A stretch of 37,023 bases of DNA, taken from assembly GCA_013360695.1 (NCBI GenBank), contig JABWBC010000019.1:1-37023 (forward strand), written 5' to 3'. Positions 31,339-37,023 of this stretch are shown here, piece by piece (position 1 is the first letter of the stretch; each line of letters opens with the position of its first letter). This DNA is from Phycisphaerales bacterium (GTDB lineage: Bacteria; Planctomycetota; Phycisphaerae; Phycisphaerales; UBA1924). The notes under the pieces are model-generated. The model did no database searches. It saw nothing but the letters and a program-made list of their open reading frames with translations, and was not told the DNA's origin. Both the position numbers and the translations under genes were made by a program.

Positions 31339-31770
31339 TCAATGGGCCTTGGCGTGATCGGCGTCGGCGGGCAGGCCGTTCTTGGCCTTGTAGTCTGCGA
31401 TGGCGGCGCGGATGGCGTCCTCGGCCAGCACGGAGCAGTGGATCTTGACGGGCGGGAGGCTGAGTTCCTCGACGATCTGAGTATTCTTGATCGCCAGGCC
31501 CTCGTCGAGGGTCTTGCCCTTGAGCCATTCTGTGGCGAGGGAGCTTGAGGCGATGGCCGAGCCGCAGCCGAAGCACTTGAACTTGGCGTCTTCGATCTTG
31601 CCGGAAGCCTGGTCGACCTTGATCTGGAGCTGCATGACGTCGCCGCACTCGGGCGCGCCGACGAGCCCGACGCCGACGTCCTTGCGGGTCTTGACGTCGG
31701 CCTGTGTGCCGAAGTTCCCGACGTTGCGGGGGTTTTCGTAGTGGTCGATGATCTTTGGTCCGTACGACAT
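31339..31770 (-). CDS. iscU: IscU Fe-S cluster scaffold
   Basis: Scaffold on which IscS-derived sulphur and iron are built into clusters; 143 residues. The three ligand cysteines are C42 in PECGDVM (with D44), C69 in FGCGSAIASSS and C112 in PPVKIHCSVLAEDA, with H111. An extra cysteine, C66, sits where E. coli has Thr. The LPPVK chaperone-recognition motif (LPPVKI) is intact, although no HscA or HscB gene is nearby. AAGGAG precedes ATG 31770. Downstream of iscS on the same strand after 116 bases that hold a short repeat array. Confidence 0.96.
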   Translation of the reverse strand: MSYGPKIIDHYENPRNVGNFGTQADVKTRKDVGVGLVGAPECGDVMQLQIKVDQASGKIEDAKFKCFGCGSAIASSSLATEWLKGKTLDEGLAIKNTQIVEELSLPPVKIHCSVLAEDAIRAAIADYKAKNGLPADADHAKAH

Positions 31771-31790
31771 GGGGTGCTCCTTCGGATCGA

Positions 31791-31819
31791 GGCACTAGGC
31801 ACCTGGCACTAGGCACTCG
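31791..31819. repeat. Heptamer array in the iscS-iscU gap
   Basis: GGCACTA, GGCACCT, GGCACTA, GGCACTC in direct succession at 31791-31818. TGGTGCCCAGTGCC near 31870-31883 is a nearly exact inverted copy, so the gap can fold. The 15-base unit at 31805-31819 recurs at 15455-15469 with one change. Confidence 0.55.
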
Positions 31820-31886
31820 GAAGAACTCAGATTGCAGTCTCGTTCGTCTTGGCCCGGCCCTAATGGCTGGTGCCCAGTGCCTTTGC

Positions 31887-33134
31887 TCAATGCCCTGACC
31901 ACTCAACCTTCGACAGATCGATCCCTTCCTTGTGCATGTCGTAGAGCGGCGAGAGCAACCGCAGCTTCTTGACCGCCGTCACGATCTTGTCGATGGCGTA
32001 GTCGATCTGTTCGTCCGTCGTCCAGCGGCCGAGCGACAGGCGGAGCGAGCTGTGGGCCAGTTCGTCGCCGACGCCCAGGCCCTTGAGCACGTAGCTGGGC
32101 TCGAGGCTGGCGCTGGTGCAAGCCGAGCCCGACGAGCAGGCGATTTCCTTGCACGCCATCATCAGGCTTTCGCCCTCGACGAAGCCGAAGGAGATGTTCG
32201 CGATGTGGGGCAGGCGCTTCTCGCGGTGCCCGTTGACCTGGGTTGAATCGAGCTGGGCCGTGATCGAGTCTTCGAGGCGTTTGCGCATCTTGGCGAGGCG
32301 GGCGGTGTCGCGGTCCATTTCGGAGCGAGCGATTTCACAGGCCTTGCCTAGGCCGACGATGCCGGTGACGTTGAGCGTGCCGGAGCGGAAGCCGCGTTCC
32401 TGGCCGCCGCCGTCGACGAGCGAGGTGAGGCGGACGCGCGGGCGGCGGCGCCGGATATAGAGGGCGCCCACGCCCTTCGGGCCGTAGATCTTGTGCCCCG
32501 ACATGCTGAGGAGATCGACGCCGTCTTTCTCGACGTTGGTGGGCATCTTGGCGGCCCACTGGGTGGCGTCGGTGTGGAAGATGATCTCGCGGCCGGAGGC
32601 CTTGAGCATGGCGCCGATGGCGGGGATGTCGTTGATCGTGCCAATCTCGTTGTTGGCCCACATGAGGGAGACGAGGATGGTGTCGTCGCGGAGGGCGGCC
32701 TTGACCATGTCGGCGTTGATGATGCCGTCGGCGGGCGGATCGAGGAACGTGACCTCGAAGCCCTCTTTCTGGAGCCGCTTGCAGGGATCGAGCACGGCCT
32801 TGTGTTCGATGGCGCTGGTGATGATGTGTCCGCGGCACTTGCCGGAGCCTGCGGGGCTTTTCTCGTACATCATGGCCGCGCCGCGGAGGGCGAGGTTGTT
32901 CGATTCGGTCGCGCCGGAGGTGAAGATGATCTCCTTGTCGGTCGCGCCCAGGACGGCGGCGACCTGCTCACGGGCGGCATCGACGGCGGCCTCGGCGTCC
33001 CAGCCGAAGCTGTGGTTGCGACTGCCGGGATTGCCGAACTTTTCGGTGAAGTAGGGGAGCATCGCCTCGACGACGCGTGGATCGCACGGGGTGGTGGCGG
33101 CGTGGTCGAGATAGATCGGGAACTTCAGGGCCAT
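31887..33134 (-). CDS. iscS: Cysteine desulfurase IscS
   Basis: PLP enzyme of 415 residues that takes sulphur from cysteine as a persulfide and gives it to IscU. K215 in [10 protein letters not shown] binds PLP; the catalytic loop [17 protein letters not shown] has C339, identical in style to E. coli IscS C328; HTDATQW and the N-terminal [20 protein letters not shown] are conserved. The end, [12 protein letters not shown], matches the IscU-binding tail of E. coli IscS. The start ATG 33134 follows a weak ribosome site; a TAGAAT -10-like box lies at 33180-33185 on the minus strand. First gene of the iscS-iscU pair; no iscR precedes it in the 275-base gap (33135-33409), where I see nothing else. 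Confidence 0.97.
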   Translation of the reverse strand: MALKFPIYLDHAATTPCDPRVVEAMLPYFTEKFGNPGSRNHSFGWDAEAAVDAAREQVAAVLGATDKEIIFTSGATESNNLALRGAAMMYEKSPAGSGKCRGHIITSAIEHKAVLDPCKRLQKEGFEVTFLDPPADGIINADMVKAALRDDTILVSLMWANNEIGTINDIPAIGAMLKASGREIIFHTDATQWAAKMPTNVEKDGVDLLSMSGHKIYGPKGVGALYIRRRRPRVRLTSLVDGGGQERGFRSGTLNVTGIVGLGKACEIARSEMDRDTARLAKMRKRLEDSITAQLDSTQVNGHREKRLPHIANISFGFVEGESLMMACKEIACSSGSACTSASLEPSYVLKGLGVGDELAHSSLRLSLGRWTTDEQIDYAIDKIVTAVKKLRLLSPLYDMHKEGIDLSKVEWSGH

Positions 33135-33409
33135 GGGGAACTCCAGCGTCGGCGCGGCGAGGGCCGTGCTCGATGCGCAATTCTACCGCAGTTGAGATTC
33201 AGTTTCAGCGAAGAACTTCAATTTGTTCGCAAGATATTCGGATCAGGAGGTCGAGTGTGGCTGGACGCATGTGACACGGGGTGGATTCGACGACGGCGCA
33301 TGTACCCCGAACACGCCAAGCTAAGACGCGGCAGGTCTCAGGGCAACGACAATCCACGCTCGGCGACGCCGGCATGTGCCTTGCGCCGGTGTGGAAGCGT
33401 GTTCTTTGC

Positions 33410-33850
33410 TCAGGCCTTGGGTGCCGGCTTCTTGTAGGTCATTTCGATGCGGTTGCCGGTGCCGCTGAAGGCGACGCTGGACATGTAGGCGCGGATGAGC
33501 ATGATGCCGCGGCCGCTGGGCTGCTCGATGTTTTCGTCCATGGTCGGATCGGGGACGTCGGCGGGGACAAAGCCGGGGCCCTGGTCCTCGACGGCGACGC
33601 GGACTTCATCGGGGGCGAGGGAGTATTCGAGGCGGACGGGCACGCCGGGCGGGAGGTGCTTGTGCCCGTGGTTGAAGGCGTTGGCGACGGCCTCTTCGAT
33701 GGAGAGCTTGACGGCGAAGCGGGAGGCCTTGGTATAGGCGAATTGTTCGAGGCGGGCCATGATGTCCTGCTCGATCTGGTCGATCTGCGCGCGGTCGCCG
33801 GTGAGCATGACCGAAACGTCGTAGCGGGGGTGGTGGCTGGGGTGGCTCAT
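33410..33850 (-). CDS. RsbW-like anti-sigma serine kinase (HATPase)
   Basis: GHKL ATP-binding kinase of 146 residues, of the type that phosphorylates a STAS antagonist and holds a sigma factor. N-box SIEEAVANAFNHGHK near residue 50; G1 VEDQGPGF near 89; G2 SGRGIMLIRAYM near 115. It starts MSHPSHHPRYDVS at 33850; the much longer open frame in the same phase is not protein-like upstream. It follows the STAS gene by 38 bases on the same strand, so the two form a partner-switching pair. The regulated target is not in the window. Confidence 0.86.
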   Translation of the reverse strand: MSHPSHHPRYDVSVMLTGDRAQIDQIEQDIMARLEQFAYTKASRFAVKLSIEEAVANAFNHGHKHLPPGVPVRLEYSLAPDEVRVAVEDQGPGFVPADVPDPTMDENIEQPSGRGIMLIRAYMSSVAFSGTGNRIEMTYKKPAPKA

Positions 33851-33888
33851 CGTGGCCGGGACGCGTGCGTGCGGCGGGGCGAGCGGGC

Positions 33889-34248
33889 TCACTCGAAGCT
33901 CTTGAGAGCGTCGTCGGTGGTCTCGTGGATGCTGAACATCTTGTGCAGGCGGGTGATGACGAAGACCTCGTAGATCTGCGGATCGATGTTGGCCAGGCGC
34001 AGCTGTCCGCTGCGATCGCGGACCTTGTTCCGGATGGTGATGAGGGTGCCGAGGGCGGCGGATGAGAGGTGGTCGACGTTGGAGAAGCTGATGAGCAGCT
34101 TGGGTCCGCTCTCGGCCTCGATGAGCGTGGAGATCTCCTCGCCGATCGACTGGATGTTGGCCTCGTCGAGGATGTTGCGATCGATGAACTCGACGAGGGT
34201 GATGCTGTCCTGTCGGCGGACGCGAAGCCTGGAATCGGCCTGGGCCAT
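33889..34248 (-). CDS. STAS-domain anti-sigma factor antagonist (RsbV-like)
   Basis: Small STAS protein of 119 residues. The phosphorylatable serine lies in VDHLSSAALGTLI near residue 62; VEFIDRNILDEANIQSIGEE near residue 19 is the usual first half. When dephosphorylated it binds the RsbW-like kinase and frees the target; when phosphorylated it lets the target be held. AAGGAG precedes ATG 34248. Between it and the secretin terminator lie about 100 bases in which its promoter must sit; no clear boxes seen. No PP2C phosphatase is present. Confidence 0.9.
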   Translation of the reverse strand: MAQADSRLRVRRQDSITLVEFIDRNILDEANIQSIGEEISTLIEAESGPKLLISFSNVDHLSSAALGTLITIRNKVRDRSGQLRLANIDPQIYEVFVITRLHKMFSIHETTDDALKSFE

Positions 34249-34344
34249 CGTGCGGGCTCCTTGGGGCGTCGGGGGTGACGCCGGGGATGAGGATGATAGA
34301 GGCCCTGAACGCGGCGGCGGGGGCCGCGGGGCGTGATGAGCGCG

Positions 34345-34371
34345 AAAAAAAGGCCGGGCAAAGGCCCGGCC
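34345..34371 (-). terminator. Intrinsic terminator of the secretin gene
   Basis: GGCCGGGC (34352-34359) pairs with GCCCGGCC (34364-34371) around AAAG. On the minus strand it is followed by seven T (complement of 34345-34351). Lies 21 bases after the secretin stop. Confidence 0.93.
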
Positions 34372-34392
34372 CTGGTGGTGCGAATAGGTCGA

Positions 34393-37023
34393 TCAGCCGC
34401 CGTAGGGGGCGCGGAGGGTGTCGAGGAGACCGGGGAAGTTGCGTTCTTCCTGCTCGTTCTGGATGAGGATGGTGGGCTTCATGAGGATGAGGAGGGTCTG
34501 CTCGTCCTTGGCCTTGATGCGGTTGCTGAAGAGGCGGTTGATGAAGGGGATTTTGGAGAGCACGGGGACGCCGGCCTCGACCTCGTACTCGTTCTTGATC
34601 CGCTGGCCGCCCATCATGATGGTGCCCTGGTCGGGGACGGTGACGGTGGAGGAGACGCTGGTGACGGTGGAGGTTGGGAGCTGGATGAAGGACTCGGTGG
34701 AGGCGGAGCTGACGAGCTGTCCACCGACGACAGCGCTGACGGCTCGCTCCTGGAATCCGTCGATCTTGTTGATGGAGACCTGGACGTTCATGGTGACGTA
34801 GCGTCGATCGGCGGAGACGGTGCCCTCGACGGCGAGGATGACGCCCTCGGAGACGACGCCGATGGTGGGATCGAAGGAGGCGGCGGAGTCGCTGACGACG
34901 GACTGGAGATCGGAGACGATGGCGGTCTGGGTGACGACGTAGATGTTGGACTGCTGTCCGTTGGTAAACGTGAGGCGAGGGGCGTTGAGGCGGACGGAGC
35001 GGCGATCGGCCTGGGTCGCCTGGATGAGGAAGTCGACTTGGACGTCGTCGAGGAACTGTCCGGCGATACCGAGGGCGGGTGCGGCGGAGAGAGCCGTGCC
35101 GGCGACGGTGCTGGACTCGATCTGGCCTGAGAGAAGGCTGCTGGCGAGGGTGGACGAGTTCTGCGTCACGCCGATGGGCGACCAAGACCTGGGATTGACG
35201 ACCCCCTGGGTGGTAGTGCCGCTCCCCACGACGTTGGGAGACGTGATGATGCGGTTCGGTTTGGCGTTCGAGAAGAAGTCCGAGGCCTGGCTCGTGGGGG
35301 CGATGGCCCGCGCGGTGCGGACTTGGTTGTTGTTGGCGTTGAGGTAGACGTCGATGTCGAAGCCGATCTGCTCGAAGAACTCCTGGTTGACCAGGAGGAT
35401 TCGAGATTCGACATTGATCTGCATGGCGCGGACTTCGCGGAGCTGGCGGAGCAGGCCGTTGATCGCCTGGTGGTTCTTGGCGGTGTTGACGATGATGAGC
35501 GAGCCGTCGAGGCGCTGGATGGAGCCGGTCGTGCCGCCCATGTCCTTCCAGCCCTCGGAGTCGACGTTTTCCTGGATGAGCTGGATGATCTGGTCGATGC
35601 GGCCGTCGCGGTTGCGGCCGAGGTCCTGGTTCTGGTTCTGAGTCTGATTCTGGAAGGGGCTCTGGCCGCCGCCGCCGCCGCCCTGGCTGCTGCTGGAGAG
35701 AACCTGGGAAAGGTCGAACTGCGGGGTGTTGGTGTACTGAGGAACCTCGATGAGCAGGTCGCGGATGTCGTAGATGACGAGCTGGGTGTTTTTGCGGAGG
35801 GCTTCCTCGGCGGCGATGGTGAGCACGCCGTCGTTGACCGCCCAGCCGACGCGCTGGGTGATGTCGGTGCCGGGGCTCACCTTCTCGCAGACCTTATCCA
35901 GAATGGTCTTGATGGGAACGTTGGTGAGGTTGAGGGTGACGGGCTTTTCGCGTGCCACGCTGAGGGATTCGAGCGACGCCCAGTCGATGTCGATGTTGAG
36001 GAGGGTGACGGCCTGGAGGAAGCCAACGACGCTCTCCAGCGGGCTCTCGTTGAACTTGACGGGGGTCTTCTTGGTGGCGATGAGCGAATTAACGCGCTGG
36101 TTCTCGGCCGATTCGGCGAAGGCCAGGGGCTCGCCGCGCAGGTTGCTGATGGCCGGCCAATCCGACGGATACTCGATGAGCTCCAGCGATGGGATCATCG
36201 CGCTGGAGTTCTGGAGCGAGTGCTGGGCGACCTTTTCCCAGGTGGTCTTGATGGAGCGCTTGGACTCGATCGAGATGAGCTGGTCCGTGAGGAGGTCCTT
36301 CAGCACCAGCCCCGCGGGGTTGATGGGATCGAGGTAGAGCAGCTGGTCGACGACCTGGAGCGCTTCGGCGTACTTGAGGTCCATCTGGAGGGCGCGCACG
36401 CGCGAGATCGCCTCGCGGATCTTCCGCTCCTTCTCAGTGAGGCGTTGCGCCTCGCTCTTGGCGGCCTCGTCGGCCAGGGCCCGGGCCTGGGCCGCGGCGC
36501 GCTGGTTGGCCAGCGTGTCCTCGGTGCCCGCGATCTTGGCGAGCAGGTCGGCGACCTGTTGGTTGTACCCCTCGACCTCGGACTCCGCAAAGGCGTTCTT
36601 GTTGCTGTTGATCGTGAGGCGAGCGGCGGCGGCGAGGTTGCGGGCCCGCTCGGTGTCGCCCGTGTCGAGCGAGCGGCCGGCCTGCGTCAGCTGGTTGTTG
36701 AACTCGGCCAACGCGGCTTCCTTCTGGACCTGGGTGCGCTTCATCTGGGCGCTGAGCGGATCGAGCCCGGTGCCGTTGGCGTTGAGGCGGACCTGGGCCT
36801 CGCTGATGCGGGCGTTCACGCGGGCCAGTTCATCGACGGTGAGGTACTGACCGAACGCGCCGGAGAGCTGCTGATATTTGGTCAGCGCGTCGTTGTAGAT
36901 GCCCTTGTCGAACGAGAGATCGGCCTGGGCGAGCAGCTCCTGGGCCTGCCACTTGCGGCTCTGCTCGATCGCGTCTTGACCCTGCGGGGGCTGCCAGCCG
37001 CTTGAGGGCTCGGCGGCGGGGGG
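34393..37023 (-). CDS. Type II/III secretin (PilQ/GspD-like), 5' end outside window
   Basis: Outer-membrane secretin; 876 residues are visible and the frame is still open at base 37023, so the N-terminus is missing. The visible N-terminal part is helical and TPR- or coiled-coil-like (LLAQADLSFDKGIYNDALTK; ALADEAAKSEAQRLTEKERK), unusual for a secretin and common in planctomycetes. A short STN/N0-like segment (PVTLNLTNVPIKTILDKV) and N1-type repeats follow, then the secretin core with TVTVPDQGTIMMGG and VPVLSKIPFINRLFSNR. A Gly/Ser/Gln-rich linker (SSSSQGGGGGGQ) lies near 35660-35700. It would form the pore for pilus or type II export and fits the pseudopilin at 16463. ORF end and terminator are clean. 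Confidence 0.9.
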   Translation of the reverse strand, partial: PPAAEPSSGWQPPQGQDAIEQSRKWQAQELLAQADLSFDKGIYNDALTKYQQLSGAFGQYLTVDELARVNARISEAQVRLNANGTGLDPLSAQMKRTQVQKEAALAEFNNQLTQAGRSLDTGDTERARNLAAAARLTINSNKNAFAESEVEGYNQQVADLLAKIAGTEDTLANQRAAAQARALADEAAKSEAQRLTEKERKIREAISRVRALQMDLKYAEALQVVDQLLYLDPINPAGLVLKDLLTDQLISIESKRSIKTTWEKVAQHSLQNSSAMIPSLELIEYPSDWPAISNLRGEPLAFAESAENQRVNSLIATKKTPVKFNESPLESVVGFLQAVTLLNIDIDWASLESLSVAREKPVTLNLTNVPIKTILDKVCEKVSPGTDITQRVGWAVNDGVLTIAAEEALRKNTQLVIYDIRDLLIEVPQYTNTPQFDLSQVLSSSSQGGGGGGQSPFQNQTQNQNQDLGRNRDGRIDQIIQLIQENVDSEGWKDMGGTTGSIQRLDGSLIIVNTAKNHQAINGLLRQLREVRAMQINVESRILLVNQEFFEQIGFDIDVYLNANNNQVRTARAIAPTSQASDFFSNAKPNRIITSPNVVGSGTTTQGVVNPRSWSPIGVTQNSSTLASSLLSGQIESSTVAGTALSAAPALGIAGQFLDDVQVDFLIQATQADRRSVRLNAPRLTFTNGQQSNIYVVTQTAIVSDLQSVVSDSAASFDPTIGVVSEGVILAVEGTVSADRRYVTMNVQVSINKIDGFQERAVSAVVGGQLVSSASTESFIQLPTSTVTSVSSTVTVPDQGTIMMGGQRIKNEYEVEAGVPVLSKIPFINRLFSNRIKAKDEQTLLILMKPTILIQNEQEERNFPGLLDTLRAPYGG

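Noticed and set aside
31791-31886. CRISPR-like array in the iscS-iscU gap
   Set aside because: The units are 7 bases long and contiguous, without spacers.
33851-35185. Upstream extension of the RsbW-like frame to 591 codons
   Set aside because: It crosses the STAS gene, a terminator and the secretin gene in another phase and is Arg/His/Pro-rich. The protein-like part starts at 33850.
35323-37005. A 560-codon plus-strand frame at the right edge
   Set aside because: Antisense to the secretin; low-complexity Leu/Gly/Asp text without motifs.
1-37023. tRNA, rRNA, CRISPR arrays and insertion sequences
   Set aside because: Looked for by eye on both strands; no cloverleaf with a CCA-type end, no spaced direct repeats of 25-40 bases, and no transposase motif found. 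A tRNAscan or Infernal run would be decisive.

Overview
The window is GC-rich bacterial DNA, most likely from a planctomycete of the class Phycisphaerae. This is inferred from gene content and protein style: dockerin-like GDGFVNGDDFD repeats at the C-termini of secreted enzymes, a planctomycete-style pseudopilin, a C-terminal PAPGA/RRRR sorting tail, lipoproteins with planctomycete-type domains, and LysW-dependent amino-acid synthesis. No 16S rRNA or tRNA gene was seen, so the placement is not proven.

Layout. (1) 1-1664: the last two genes of a galactofuranose-type sugar ABC importer (ytfT end, yjfF). (2) 1726-7506: a lysine operon of the alpha-aminoadipate type, lysW-lysX-lysY-lysZ-lysK-homocitrate synthase, with ATGA overlaps at three to four junctions. 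Its leader holds a candidate promoter, a 41-codon open frame with four AAA lysine codons in seven, and a 12-bp hairpin. This is a candidate ribosome-mediated attenuator and is the observation I would check first. (3) 7569-8456: an ECF sigma factor with a Cys-bearing C-terminal extension. (4) 8554-12790, minus strand: an envelope group of a SPOR/TPR lipoprotein, a secreted HEAT-like protein that carries a secretin-like segment, a lipoprotein fusing a DUF442-like phosphatase fold to a c-type haem domain, and a CPPC thioredoxin. (5) 12993-17500: an acyl-CoA synthetase, a small transaldolase, a RidA-family protein and a lone pseudopilin. (6) 17842-25360: secreted products, namely an SGNH hydrolase with dockerin repeats, a glycine-rich PGRS-like lipoprotein, gamma-glutamyltransferase, and a carboxypeptidase A-like M14 enzyme with dockerin repeats. 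(7) 25559-29467, minus: Ffh, PolX and a double-ACT protein. (8) 29817-33134: iron-sulphur assembly genes (an A-type carrier, iscU, iscS) split by a divergent surface protein with a PEP-CTERM-like tail. (9) 33410-34248: an RsbW-like kinase and a STAS antagonist. (10) 34393-37023: a secretin that runs off the right edge.

How they work together. The lys genes form one pathway: LysW carries the aminoadipate/lysine backbone, LysX loads it, LysZ and LysY phosphorylate and reduce it, LysK releases lysine, and homocitrate synthase makes the first precursor. The homoaconitase, dehydrogenase and aminotransferase steps are not in the window. IscS, IscU and the A-type carrier form a minimal Fe-S assembly set. 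The pseudopilin, the secretin and possibly the HEAT-like protein point to a type II/IV-like export machine. Five strong intrinsic terminators were found. No CRISPR array, insertion sequence or RNA gene was recognised.
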